A stretch of DNA of 50,661 nt from Cytophagaceae bacterium (lineage in GTDB: Bacteria; Bacteroidota; Bacteroidia; Cytophagales; Cytophagaceae): NCBI GenBank assembly GCA_029237685.1, contig JAQZBV010000020.1:1-50661 (forward strand). The letters run 5' to 3'. The first letter of the stretch is position 1; each line of letters opens with the position of its first letter. The notes below the pieces were generated by a model. It ran no database searches. It was not told where the DNA came from and saw only the letters and a program-made list of their open reading frames with translations. The position numbers were made by a program, and so were the translations under genes. Positions 9,205 through 18,056 of this stretch are shown piece by piece.

Positions 9205-10752
9205 TTATAAAATACTTTTAGGAACCACTCTTTTCGTCCAGGCTTTCACCCGTTTGCTAGTTGATGCTAAGCTGTCAGGATTAGAGATCAATGTCGTCTG
9301 CCAGGAATTTTCCGGTTTGAATTCCTCTTCCATTCCTCTGAGTACGCCTGCTGTAATCTTTTTGGAATGAACGATTGCCACACACTCGGTATTTAAGTTC
9401 GCACTTCTCGGATCAAGATTGAAGGTGCCGATGACTGTAATTTCTCCATCGATGACCATGGTTTTGGCATGCAGCCCAAAAACAGGAGTGAAGTTTACTT
9501 TTTCCTGCAAGGCCCCGGTCATCACTTTTCTGCGTTCCGCGGCATCGGGTCTGAATTCATAAATAAATACGCCTGTTTCCAATAGCTTTTTTCTGTCGCG
9601 CTGGTAACCGCTGAAGGCTTCGAGGTTGTCGGTGGAGGCAAGGCTATTGGTGAGTATTCTTACTTTGACACCGCGTTTGAGGGCTTCGCGAAAAAGTGTT
9701 TGTCCAACTTCGGTAGTGATGAGGTAAGGCGATTGTATATCGATGGAATGTTTGGCTCTTTTGATCAGGTTGATGAGTGTATCGGTACAGACTCCACCGC
9801 CTGAAAGCCCTTTCTTACCATCGTTTTTCCCTGGCACATCAGAGATGAAAAACACCTCGTCTACCCACACTAAATCTCCTGATTGTTGAATGCGTTGGAA
9901 GGCTTGAGGCAATTCCTGAATTTTAGTTCTTACCTGCGGCCAGAAGTTTTCAGGATTGCAGGCGTATTGATGAAGCCTGTCAAAGCGGGTCGTGTCGAGT
10001 TTATTGCTGTCTTCTTCGCTCACCAAGTTAGTGACGGGTACACTTAAGGCGTGATTCCAAAACAACTCAAAAGATTGGTGCATGGTTGCTACTTCTTTTC
10101 CAATGAGCAATACATCACGATCACGGAAGTTGTACTCGTGGTCGTAATCAAAGTATTCATCCGCCATGTTTCTGCCTCCGGTCACTGCTACCTTTTGATC
10201 TACAATAAATGTTTTATTGTGCATGCGCTGATTGGCAGAACGAAAGTCAGTAGAAAATTTACTGAGCTTATTGTAAATATTTTTTCCAAGATTTACTCCG
10301 GGATTATAAATTTTGATGTCGATGTTGGGATGCGAGTCTAAGGTTAAGATCTCATGCACTCCGGCCTCCACCATGATGTCGTCCACCAGCAGTCTGACTT
10401 TCACGCCTCGGTCTGCAGCTCTTACGAGGTAATCACAGGCAATGAGTCCGACATTGTCAGGAGAAAAAATAAAGTATTGAATATCGATGCTTTGCTCGGC
10501 ATACTCAGACAGCCATCCTCGTGCGACCAGCGCATTGCCTCCGTCTTCCAGCACATACACGCCTGTTTTACTTGACATCAAAGCGGTCAGCGGTTCCAAG
10601 GCTTTAGAAAGAGAAAGGGAATCGTTGCGGTGTATGCTGGAGCAAAAGTCTTTTTCCTGTACGGGGATTTCAGTACTTGTTTCTGAACAAGAGAAAAGCA
10701 CAAAGGATGAGCATGCGCAAAGTATTATTAATAGTTGGAACGATTTATTCAT
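9205..10752 (-). CDS. Phospholipase D family lipoprotein (cardiolipin-synthase-like)
   Basis: A 515-residue protein with a lipoprotein signal (lipobox LFSC, Cys near residue 22) and two HKD active-site motifs: HxKxxxxD at His178 followed by GGRN, and HxKxxxxD at His428 followed by GTFN. Two HKD motifs in one chain are typical of bacterial cardiolipin synthases (ClsC/YmdC type) and phospholipase D enzymes, which transfer or hydrolyse phosphatidyl groups. Unlike classical ClsA it lacks N-terminal TM helices and is tethered as a lipoprotein, probably facing the periplasm. The operon also encodes a patatin, so both the acyl and phosphodiester bonds of phospholipids could be attacked. Confidence 0.9.
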   Translation of the reverse strand: MNKSFQLLIILCACSSFVLFSCSETSTEIPVQEKDFCSSIHRNDSLSLSKALEPLTALMSSKTGVYVLEDGGNALVARGWLSEYAEQSIDIQYFIFSPDNVGLIACDYLVRAADRGVKVRLLVDDIMVEAGVHEILTLDSHPNIDIKIYNPGVNLGKNIYNKLSKFSTDFRSANQRMHNKTFIVDQKVAVTGGRNMADEYFDYDHEYNFRDRDVLLIGKEVATMHQSFELFWNHALSVPVTNLVSEEDSNKLDTTRFDRLHQYACNPENFWPQVRTKIQELPQAFQRIQQSGDLVWVDEVFFISDVPGKNDGKKGLSGGGVCTDTLINLIKRAKHSIDIQSPYLITTEVGQTLFREALKRGVKVRILTNSLASTDNLEAFSGYQRDRKKLLETGVFIYEFRPDAAERRKVMTGALQEKVNFTPVFGLHAKTMVIDGEITVIGTFNLDPRSANLNTECVAIVHSKKITAGVLRGMEEEFKPENSWQTTLISNPDSLASTSKRVKAWTKRVVPKSIL

Positions 10753-10755
10753 GAG

Positions 10756-11799
10756 TTATTTGCAACTGCCGTCGTGTTTTTCTTTTACAATAGAAATAGC
10801 CTTGAATTCTGTTTCTATTACTTTACTTATTTGCGTATGCGTTAAGATAATACCATAAATGTTTCTGCAGGTATCAATAAATGGAAATGTTCCGAAACCT
10901 CCCGGACAGAATATCTTCGATTGGTATTCCTGTGATTCATTGTAGTCCAAGATCCATGTGCCCAAACCATAGCTGATCAATTTGCCATTCGCAAATACTT
11001 TTATTTCAGGATCGTATTTAGTCAGGTCTTCTCGAATCTTTGTAGAAAGTTGGCTTCTAAAGAATTCGTTTACGGAAGCAGAAGAAAGAACTTGTGAACC
11101 TTTATATATTCCTTTGCCCGATATCATGTTTAAGAAGTTGAGGTAATCGGCAGGAGTGGAGCAAACACCGCCACCCAGATCGGGCGTAATCTTTTCATGG
11201 CAATATGCCGTTGCATTCATTTCACATTTAGAGGCGATGTTCGTATGAAATAATTCATTCCATGATTTCCCTGTCACTACTTCCGCAATGCGACCGACAA
11301 TGCGGTAAGACATACCTCCGTAGTTAAACGATGCTCCGGGAGTATTTTTAAGTGGAACGTATTTTGCCATGCTGTCTACCAGTGGAGCCAATCCAATGTC
11401 TTTATAATTCAGCGTGGAATAAGCGGGAAAGCCACTGGTATGCGTCAGGCATTGGCGAATGGTTGGATGACCTTTGCCGTATGTAGAAAAAGCAGGCAGG
11501 TATTTTCCTATGCTATCATCTAATGACAAAAGCCCCTGATCAACGAGTGTTAGAATGACTGCAGCCGACAACCATTTGCTGGCAGATGCCACCGGTATTT
11601 TAGTATCCAGTTTAGCTAAGCCTATTTGATGATGGTATAAGACACTGTCTTTTTGTTTCACCACCATGATCACATGGCCATTGAAATTCTCTTTTTTACT
11701 TTCCAATAATTGATTGATGGGATTTCCTTGTGCGAAAGAAGAAAAAGAAAGAAGTGTTGAAAGGAGAAAAGAGGCAACGACCAAAAAGTAATTTTGCAT
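10756..11799 (-). CDS. Secreted serine hydrolase, beta-lactamase class C / PBP4-like fold
   Basis: A 347-residue exported protein (signal peptide ending SSFAQ, about residue 24) with the serine beta-lactamase motif SxxK at Ser72-Lys75 (SASK). A tyrosine motif occurs near FNYGGMSY, where the usual YxN is YGG. The pattern GHPTIRQCLTHTSGFP is typical of this superfamily of esterases, D-aminopeptidases and penicillin-binding-like proteins. Most such proteins are not antibiotic-resistance enzymes, and the altered YxN argues against a classical AmpC. It lies 3 nt before the phospholipase D gene, so the two are co-transcribed. Confidence 0.9.
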   Translation of the reverse strand: MQNYFLVVASFLLSTLLSFSSFAQGNPINQLLESKKENFNGHVIMVVKQKDSVLYHHQIGLAKLDTKIPVASASKWLSAAVILTLVDQGLLSLDDSIGKYLPAFSTYGKGHPTIRQCLTHTSGFPAYSTLNYKDIGLAPLVDSMAKYVPLKNTPGASFNYGGMSYRIVGRIAEVVTGKSWNELFHTNIASKCEMNATAYCHEKITPDLGGGVCSTPADYLNFLNMISGKGIYKGSQVLSSASVNEFFRSQLSTKIREDLTKYDPEIKVFANGKLISYGLGTWILDYNESQEYQSKIFCPGGFGTFPFIDTCRNIYGIILTHTQISKVIETEFKAISIVKEKHDGSCK

Positions 11800-11810
11800 G
11801 GGTAAAAAGT

Positions 11811-12323
11811 TTAGGACAATTGGATATTGAAAGTAGCCTTCGTTTCATTAGAAATGATTTTACCGCCTTCTAACGCGTCATTTTTATTTTCATACTCTAA
11901 TGATACAACAGGCTTGGGTTGATCGCCATAGAGCGCCACGATATAGCGTGTGAATTTAACAGTGGGCGTTGGATTGATTCCATTAGGAGTCATGTCTCCT
12001 TTGAACGTATAAGGGAAAACTTTTACCAGTTGCAGCGGAGGCAGTGTTTTCCATTGACCAAATTTGTAGCCGACTAAAGCATAGTAGATTTTGTAGCGTT
12101 TGTTTGTAAAATCAAAAAAAGTACCTGCATACGATGTAATGACCATTCCTCCAACTACAATAGCGACAGAGCCTACAAGAATAGCTTTGGTGATGGATTC
12201 GTTACCTGCCATAAACAAAGGGCTAACCAAGGTGAAGAATCCTACAGCTATAAATATCAATCCTAACAGATGAGGGCCAATGGAGAAAAAAGATCTTTTT
12301 TTAAAATCGTATTCGGTTTTCAA
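11811..12323 (-). CDS. Hypothetical two-TM membrane protein
   Basis: A 170-residue protein and the first gene of the seven-gene operon. The only usable start is a TTG at 12323; no in-frame ATG lies nearby upstream. Two hydrophobic segments (about residues 16-35 and 46-68) are followed by a soluble beta-rich tail. The layout (two helices, then a PH-like C-terminal part with FFDFTNKRYKIYYALVG) resembles small membrane proteins that read out lipid or envelope state, but I recognise no named family. Confidence 0.65.
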   Translation of the reverse strand: MKTEYDFKKRSFFSIGPHLLGLIFIAVGFFTLVSPLFMAGNESITKAILVGSVAIVVGGMVITSYAGTFFDFTNKRYKIYYALVGYKFGQWKTLPPLQLVKVFPYTFKGDMTPNGINPTPTVKFTRYIVALYGDQPKPVVSLEYENKNDALEGGKIISNETKATFNIQLS

Positions 12324-12403
12324 TGGATCAAGAGTTTGCAGGTATAAATGATTAATTAATATAATTCAATTTCTCTGAAAAACTGTTCCGGTTTCATTTT
12401 ATT

Positions 12404-12436
12404 TCAAAAAAAAGGCAGGAGATTTTCCCGCCTTTC
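12404..12436 (-). terminator. Rho-independent terminator after the beta-barrel receptor gene
   Basis: Read on the minus strand, a 10-bp stem (12426-12435 with 12411-12420, one G-U pair) is followed by a run of eight T. It lies 25 nt past the stop of the gene at 12461. Confidence 0.75.
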
Positions 12437-12460
12437 AATAGCCTTTTCATTGCCAAACTT

Positions 12461-14929
12461 TTATTGAGAGTTGTTATCTGAATTGGTTTTCAAGTCGTCG
12501 TTGTTGATGGTTTTCTTACGGCTCTTTTTCTCGGTGGTCATTTTACCGATGCGGTAACTGAAGTTGATCTTGAAATTCATGTTGTACATGACATTGCTGC
12601 TGGATTGAGTCAATAGCGGAGAATCTAATTGCGTGCGGATCTTGATGCTTGGCGTGAAGAAGTTTTCGGCACCGAAACCGATGCTGCCTTTTTTCTTATT
12701 GAAGTCTTTTCTGAGGTTCAGGCTGTACATACCAAAACTGGTTTGGTAGCCTTGCAATTGTACTTGATTTCCTCTGTAGAATGCAAACCACTGCAAGCCC
12801 CAGCCTCTGGCAATATCAAAACTACCGTTGATGCGTCCTCCAAGTACCCAGCCTTCGTTGCTCGCATTGTAGAAGGGATCAGGATTGTTGTTGCTCAGCA
12901 CGGCATAGTATAGATCTATTCCGCCACCTAATGTGAAGCGATTGGAAAGGCTGATGTTGGAGAAGAGGTTAAGCCCGTATGCATTCTCGTTGCCTATGTT
13001 TGCATAGGTAGTATGAATGGTATCACCTCTTACATCACGCACCGCTTGTATGGAGCCCTCAGTATTGCGCATGAAACCGGATACCGTAGCCGATGATCTT
13101 CCGAAGTAAGTGCTGTACGAAAGCTCGTAGTTGTTGGAATATTCCGGACGAAGTTCAGGATTACCTACCGTGATGTTGTAAGGGTTAGAAGCTTGCACGT
13201 TCGGATTTAGGAATTGCATCGATGGTCTTTGAATCCGGCGGTTATAAGAAGCCTTTACCATGTTGCCGTTCTCCAGTTTCTTTGAAACGTTAAGGCTGGG
13301 AACTAAAACACCATAAGAGGGAATGGTGACTTCCCTGTCTTCCTGATATTGTGCATTGATGGTCGTGTATTCGTAGCGCAAGCCGGCTTTTAGGGTATAT
13401 GTTTTTAGGAAGTTAAGGGTGTAAGAAGCATAGCCCGCCGTGATGTTTTGATTGTAGCGGAAGGTGTTGTTTAAACTGTCATTGCCTATAGGGCTGTACG
13501 CTCCGTCCGCTCCAAGGGCTGTGAAAAACTCGTACTTGCTATACACCTGACGGTAGATGTTTTTGGCACCGACTTCCAGCAATTGATTTTTGGATAGCGG
13601 TTGTTGGTAATCCATTTGTATCGTGCTTTCCTGGTTATAACCATGGTTTTCGTTTTTCAACCGGCTGTTGACCTGCGACCAGTCCGCGTTATTGAGGATG
13701 CGGTTGGTAAAGTTGTTGTCGCTGTTGTTCCGGCTGTACAAACCCAGTATACTGAACTCTTTTCTAGGCTGTTTAAATAAATGGGTATAGGTTAAGTTCA
13801 CGTCCACGGACTGATTGGCATTGACGGTCTTTACATCTCTGTGACTTTCGTTGATCAATACCTCATTTTGGTAGGAATGAGAAGAAAGTGCCGTTTGAGA
13901 ATTGTTCATTTGTCTCATGCCGTATTTAACAGAGGCATTGATGGAGTTGGTCGAGTCAATGTCGTAATCCCATCCGAAAATATAATGTCCGAACCCCATG
14001 ACACTTTGTGTATGTGCTTGTTGGATGGTACGGGTAGAGGTGCCTGAGTTTTGGTCGTAGGCATTTTGATCGTTTTCAAAACTTCCAGGAATGTTGTAGC
14101 CCGCTCTGCCATGCCCGCCGAGAGAGAATCCCATTTTTTTTGTGCGGTAAGCACCGTTAAGACCCAGAGAAGAACCTCTGATGCCGGCACTGGCATCTAC
14201 GTTAAGAGAGAAACCTTGCAAAGTGTTTTTCTTTAAGACAATGTTCACAATGCCGGCGGAACCTTCGGCATCGTACTTGGCAGATGGAGAAGTGATCACT
14301 TCGACCGATTTGATTTGATCGGCTGGAATTTGTTTCAAAGCGTCAGCCACACTGGATGCGGTTAGCGCAGAGGCTTTTCCATTGATGAGTACGCGGACAT
14401 TAGAATTGCCTCTCATCGATAAGTTGCCATCCATATCTACCGTGAGCAAAGGAGCTTTACGCAATACATCGGTGGCGTCTCCGCCTTTATTGGTCGCATC
14501 GTTTTCTGCATTGTATACGATGCGGTCTACTTCTTCGGTGATCAAATCACGCTTGCCTTCTACGACTACGACGGTAGAAGTAGGAGAAGCAATTCTTACA
14601 GTGCCTATGGATACATCGTTTGCCTCATTCGAGACGATAATATTGTTTAGGGTGATGTCATTATAACTGACCATGCGCACGCCCACTTGGTAAGTACCAT
14701 TTGGCACCTGTTCCAATATAAAAAAGCCAGCGCTGTCGGTAATTGTTCCATTTATGATTTTACCTGTTGACTTATCGATCAAGCCTATGGAAGCAAATTC
14801 AACAGCCTCTGATGAGGAGGAATCTACTACGGTGCCTGTTATTTTGCCAAGGGGGATAGAATCGGTTGTTTGTGCCTGGCCGGATGAAAGGGCCGTTATG
14901 AACAGGATTAAACTAAAGAAGTATTTCAT
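12461..14929 (-). CDS. TonB-dependent receptor / outer-membrane beta-barrel family protein
   Basis: An 822-residue protein with a signal peptide (ending GQAQ, about residue 20), a carboxypeptidase regulatory-like domain (about 27-115), a plug-like domain (about 125-235, containing NVRVLINGK and DAEGSAGIVNIVLKK), and a barrel of the type annotated as outer-membrane beta-barrel protein in Bacteroidota. It ends in a highly charged tail (TEKKSRKKTINNDDLKTNSDNN) after the last barrel strand, which is unusual because most barrels end in an aromatic residue. It is monocistronic, with its own terminator and an 18-bp palindrome upstream. The substrate is unknown. Confidence 0.9.
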   Translation of the reverse strand: MKYFFSLILFITALSSGQAQTTDSIPLGKITGTVVDSSSSEAVEFASIGLIDKSTGKIINGTITDSAGFFILEQVPNGTYQVGVRMVSYNDITLNNIIVSNEANDVSIGTVRIASPTSTVVVVEGKRDLITEEVDRIVYNAENDATNKGGDATDVLRKAPLLTVDMDGNLSMRGNSNVRVLINGKASALTASSVADALKQIPADQIKSVEVITSPSAKYDAEGSAGIVNIVLKKNTLQGFSLNVDASAGIRGSSLGLNGAYRTKKMGFSLGGHGRAGYNIPGSFENDQNAYDQNSGTSTRTIQQAHTQSVMGFGHYIFGWDYDIDSTNSINASVKYGMRQMNNSQTALSSHSYQNEVLINESHRDVKTVNANQSVDVNLTYTHLFKQPRKEFSILGLYSRNNSDNNFTNRILNNADWSQVNSRLKNENHGYNQESTIQMDYQQPLSKNQLLEVGAKNIYRQVYSKYEFFTALGADGAYSPIGNDSLNNTFRYNQNITAGYASYTLNFLKTYTLKAGLRYEYTTINAQYQEDREVTIPSYGVLVPSLNVSKKLENGNMVKASYNRRIQRPSMQFLNPNVQASNPYNITVGNPELRPEYSNNYELSYSTYFGRSSATVSGFMRNTEGSIQAVRDVRGDTIHTTYANIGNENAYGLNLFSNISLSNRFTLGGGIDLYYAVLSNNNPDPFYNASNEGWVLGGRINGSFDIARGWGLQWFAFYRGNQVQLQGYQTSFGMYSLNLRKDFNKKKGSIGFGAENFFTPSIKIRTQLDSPLLTQSSSNVMYNMNFKINFSYRIGKMTTEKKSRKKTINNDDLKTNSDNNSQ

Positions 14930-15065
14930 GGATGAGTAGACGATTGCCGCTGCAATTTATTGTTATTTTAGTTTAAAAGGACACGAATGTGATACTCGAC
15001 AGGATTATCTCTGCAAAGAATTGATTTTCATAGACGAAGATACAGACCTTCAATAGGTTTATGCT

Positions 15066-15083
15066 TCAATCCTTAAGGATTGA
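15066..15083. promoter_or_regulatory. Perfect 18-bp palindrome, possible operator
   Basis: The sequence tcaatccttaaggattga is a perfect palindrome centred on TTAA, about 137 nt upstream of the receptor start at 14929 and in otherwise featureless DNA (14930-15154). It could bind a dimeric regulator; no T tract follows, so it is not a terminator. Confidence 0.4.
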
Positions 15084-15154
15084 TGGTAAATACATCATAA
15101 AAGAAATATCTATGAACGTCCAGGGCAATGGATTGTTGATCACATCAAAAGAAT

Positions 15155-15187
15155 AAAAAGGTGCAAGGATTATACTCGCACCTTTTT
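15155..15187 (-). terminator. Terminator after the SDR gene
   Basis: A 10-bp stem aaaaaggtgc / gcaccttttt with a 13-nt loop lies immediately downstream of the minus-strand stop at 15190. The A/T arms make it usable in both directions. Confidence 0.8.
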
Positions 15188-15189
15188 CA

Positions 15190-16050
15190 TTATGTATTTA
15201 ATATGGAGCCACCGTTTGGATGTAAAAATTGTCCTGTCATGTAGGACGAGTCTTCGCAGGCGAGAAATAAATAACTCGGCGCCACTTCATTGGGTTCCCC
15301 TGGTCTGCCCATTAACACATCACTTCCGAATTGAGCCGTTTCTTTTTCATCAAAACTCGAAGGAATAAGCGGAGTCCATATAGGGCCGGGGGCTACGCCG
15401 TTTACTCTTATTCCTTTCTTTGCGAGGTTGCCGGCAAGACTTCTGGTAAAGCCGACGATGGCTCCTTTTGTAGAAGCATAGTCTATTAAATGCGGACTAC
15501 CTCTGTACGCGGTTACAGAAGAAGAATTAATGATCGCGCTCCCTTTTTTCATGTGGGGCAGGGCTGCCTGCGTGATCCAGAAGTAAGAGAAAATATTGGT
15601 GGAAAATGTTTCGAGCAATAGCTGACTCGTGATGTTTTCCAATTTTTCTTGTATGGTTTGTGTCGCTATGTTGTTGACAATTATGTCAATATGTCCCCAT
15701 TTTTCCACGACTTTATGAATGAATTCCCTGCAGTTTTCTTCTTTCGACAAGTCGCCGGCAAACAGCAAACATTTCCTGTGGTATACGCCTTCCACATGTT
15801 TCTGGACATCTCTTGCATCTTCGTGTTCGCTGAGGTAGCTTATGGCGATGTCTGCACCTTCCTGTGCAAACAAATAAGCCACTGCTCTGCCTATGCCGCT
15901 GTCACCTCCGGTGATCACAGCGACTTTGCCTTTTAGTTTTTTTCCTTCCGGTGCTGGCTCTGATTGAGGTTCCGGCATCATTTGCGATTCATCCCCTGGC
16001 TTCGCCTGATGTTGAGGAGGGTTTATATTTTGTTTTTCTTGCTTTGACAT
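15190..16050 (-). CDS. SDR-family oxidoreductase (YhdF/YghA-like, stress type)
   Basis: I chose the ATG at 16050 (MSKQEKQ) over an in-frame TTG at 16080. The 286-residue protein has a Q/P-rich N-terminal extension of about 40 residues, the nucleotide-binding motif TGGDSGIG (47-54), NN at the end of beta-4 (IVNNIA), the catalytic serine region SSSVTAY and the YASTK motif. The NAD(P)H-binding Rossmann fold of short-chain dehydrogenases is therefore complete. The extension followed by LKGKVAVITGGDSGIG is characteristic of the general-stress dehydrogenases YhdF and YghA. The gene is monocistronic. The exact substrate is unknown. Confidence 0.9.
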   Translation of the reverse strand: MSKQEKQNINPPQHQAKPGDESQMMPEPQSEPAPEGKKLKGKVAVITGGDSGIGRAVAYLFAQEGADIAISYLSEHEDARDVQKHVEGVYHRKCLLFAGDLSKEENCREFIHKVVEKWGHIDIIVNNIATQTIQEKLENITSQLLLETFSTNIFSYFWITQAALPHMKKGSAIINSSSVTAYRGSPHLIDYASTKGAIVGFTRSLAGNLAKKGIRVNGVAPGPIWTPLIPSSFDEKETAQFGSDVLMGRPGEPNEVAPSYLFLACEDSSYMTGQFLHPNGGSILNT

Positions 16051-16139
16051 AGTAAGATGAGTTTGATCGTTTCTATCCAATCGTTTCCTAAAATGATGCC
16101 AAATAGCATGATAAGAGTGAAGTCTAAATAAGAAATGAT

Positions 16140-16484
16140 TTACATTTCCTTTAGATCGATGGTCTCTTTCAAGTTTTTTTTCTTTGCATTTTGATAAACG
16201 GTATTGTCAAATGATTGTGCCGATTCGTCGTCCACTATCGCCGTATGTCTCTTTTGAAGGATGAATAGATTCTTTTTTTTGGAAGCGGAATTCTTAGTTT
16301 TTCGTCTTTTTAAATTAGGAAGCGGAGCATGTATATCATCAGGGGGCAATAAATTTAAAGTGGCGGGAGTATGTACAAAACCATCAGAAGTAATTGGTCG
16401 GGAAGGATTGGCGAAATGGAAAGCGAACAGCGTACTGACGCTTAATAAAAGTATAGAAAGGGAGAATTTGAGTATCGTGTGCAT
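16140..16484 (-). CDS. Small hypothetical exported protein
   Basis: The start used is the ATG at 16484 (MHTILKFSL); a longer in-frame TTG at 16508 is less likely. The 114-residue product has an N-terminal hydrophobic stretch (about residues 5-23) that could be a signal peptide, then a proline-rich piece and two lysine-rich tracts (KRRKTKNSASKKK, AKKKNLK). No family is recognised. An antisense reading frame of similar length (16261-16563) exists, so the call rests mainly on the signal peptide. Confidence 0.5.
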   Translation of the reverse strand: MHTILKFSLSILLLSVSTLFAFHFANPSRPITSDGFVHTPATLNLLPPDDIHAPLPNLKRRKTKNSASKKKNLFILQKRHTAIVDDESAQSFDNTVYQNAKKKNLKETIDLKEM

Positions 16485-16635
16485 GGGTGTAAAATTTAGT
16501 ATGAACAATTTTACACCTGATTTTAAAAATAATGAACCAATACTTAGGGAAGTGCGATTTTGACTGAGGGAAAATGTGGCTTGAGTGGGTGAAAGAAGAG
16601 AAATGAGAGATGTGAAATGAGTTTATTCCTTGGAG

Positions 16636-17256
16636 TTATTCAATGCTTTTTTTGCATGTAGAGCAAAGACTAGCATTCGCCTGATCTATTGTTTGAATCC
16701 TTTCTACTGCATCCTGCATCACACAACCTTTGGTATTACAATGCGGCAACCCCAAGTTATGTCCGAGTTCATGAATAGCAACTTTTTTTAATCGGTTGAT
16801 GAAAACTTTTTGGTCTGGATGTTGAAGCCTGTAGGATGAAACAACGCAGCTGCTGCCGGGCATATCGCCCAGTCCGAAAATACCCCAGTCAGCATACCGA
16901 CTTGCCGGTTTCTTGATCGAACCGTCTGCATTTTTTTTGGTGAAAGAAATATCGTAAGTCGTTAGGCCAAGGATATAGTCAAAGGAATCTGCTTTGTCAG
17001 TCGCAAGAAAACGAATCAGGCTATCGGCCCGGTAGCGAGGTGTCTTGGTGTTAACGAAGGCTTTCCCGGGAAGCGGAATGCTTTTCATTACCTCTACTTC
17101 TGCCTGATACGTTTGCCTTAGCGCATCAGCGATCGTATCGGAAAGGTTGCGTTTCATACCCTCATAAGGCTGTATGCCGATTTTGATCGGATGCTTGGAC
17201 GTACAGCCGCACAAAAAAAAGAAAAGAATAAAAGCGATGGCATTCCTTTTATTCAT
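16636..17256 (-). CDS. Archaemetzincin-like zinc metalloprotease, lipoprotein
   Basis: A 206-residue protein with a lipoprotein signal (FFFLCGC, Cys near 18) and the complete archaemetzincin (M54) signature: HELGHNLG at 162-169, then three residues, C, four residues, C, one residue, M, then exactly 17 residues and CxxC (CSTC). Upstream, ILGLTTYDI matches the conserved GLT-D-I strand of the family. Known archaemetzincins bind a catalytic zinc through the three histidines and a structural zinc through the four cysteines. They are usually cytosolic, so a lipid-anchored form is notable. It is the last gene of a six-gene operon. Confidence 0.9.
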   Translation of the reverse strand: MNKRNAIAFILFFFLCGCTSKHPIKIGIQPYEGMKRNLSDTIADALRQTYQAEVEVMKSIPLPGKAFVNTKTPRYRADSLIRFLATDKADSFDYILGLTTYDISFTKKNADGSIKKPASRYADWGIFGLGDMPGSSCVVSSYRLQHPDQKVFINRLKKVAIHELGHNLGLPHCNTKGCVMQDAVERIQTIDQANASLCSTCKKSIE

Positions 17257-17261
17257 TGTAT

Positions 17262-17600
17262 CTATTTAAGCAAAGCCAATATTTTCTCGTACAGCTCTTT
17301 CTCTAAAGCATTATTAGAATTGAAGCCGGTAGATGGTGTTTTAAATCTTCTTTGAATGATTTCTATGACCTCATCTTGAATATCATTCCTGAAGGTAAGT
17401 GAAATGTATTCTGCATCGGGTCCGAAGGAAACCATCATATCGCCATGGGGTGGGATCTGTTGGATCTGCTCGGTCAATGACTGGACGAGTGCCGTATCAG
17501 TTAAGCACTTCGATTGAATCACACTGCGTGAAGAGATCGATTTGAATTGGTGAATCTCTAACGTTTTAAAGGGAGGGTTGTTGAACCAAAGTCTTTCCAT
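17262..17600 (-). CDS. Hypothetical small protein
   Basis: A 112-residue soluble protein without signal or TM segments. Its start ATG overlaps the stop of the preceding gene by one base (TAATG), and its stop lies 5 nt before the archaemetzincin start, so it is firmly inside the operon and probably translationally coupled. An alpha/beta pattern is suggested (VIEIIQRRFK, LEKELYEKILALLK). I do not recognise a family. Confidence 0.7.
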   Translation of the reverse strand: MERLWFNNPPFKTLEIHQFKSISSRSVIQSKCLTDTALVQSLTEQIQQIPPHGDMMVSFGPDAEYISLTFRNDIQDEVIEIIQRRFKTPSTGFNSNNALEKELYEKILALLK

Positions 17601-18055
17601 TAAGATAAGAGTTGAGCCTGAATAGTATTTGCCTGCTGTACAAAGTGATCGTATTGTTCTTCGGTAAAAGCATTTTTAGGAATCAATAATTCGGTGCCAT
17701 CGCTTGCTAGAATTTGTACATACTGTGGGGCATGATGGATATGAATGCCATCTAAAGGATAAGTAAAAACCTCTCGATCTCTTTGGTATACAATCGCTGG
17801 TTCATGTACGAATAGCGTGTGCTTTTTAAATTGTATTACCTCTTCTGCCCAAGCTTCAACAGATGCTTTCTTTTTCATTTTTGTGCTGTAACTTCTCCAG
17901 ATTTCATAAACACAGTAGGCAATACCGGCTGCAAATAACAGCGCATAGAACACATATTTGCTGCTGTAAAAGGAAGCTGCGAAGGTGATGACTCCGAGTA
18001 TTAAGGCTACGGCAATGAAGAACAAGCGTCCGGCGAAGTTAGTCGTTGCGCTCAT
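17600..18055 (-). CDS. Two-TM membrane protein with YcxB-like C-terminal region
   Basis: The ATG at 18055 (MSATTNF) is preferred to the TTG at 18079, which would overlap the upstream gene. The 151-residue protein has two closely spaced hydrophobic helices (about residues 10-29 and 34-53), a basic linker (STKMKKKAS) and a C-terminal domain whose end LLIPKNAFTEEQYDHF resembles the YcxB-like family (IPK-x-AF-x-EEx-F). The function of that family is unknown. It is part of the six-gene operon and its stop overlaps the next start by one base. Confidence 0.72.
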   Translation of the reverse strand: MSATTNFAGRLFFIAVALILGVITFAASFYSSKYVFYALLFAAGIAYCVYEIWRSYSTKMKKKASVEAWAEEVIQFKKHTLFVHEPAIVYQRDREVFTYPLDGIHIHHAPQYVQILASDGTELLIPKNAFTEEQYDHFVQQANTIQAQLLS

Positions 18056-18056
18056 G

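Noticed and set aside
10756..11799. Class C beta-lactamase conferring resistance
   Set aside because: Only SxxK is clear; the YxN motif is altered and the family is mostly esterases and peptidases, so a resistance call is unsupported.
16261..16563. Plus-strand frame opposite the small exported protein
   Set aside because: No signal peptide or recognisable motif; the minus-strand frame has a plausible signal peptide.
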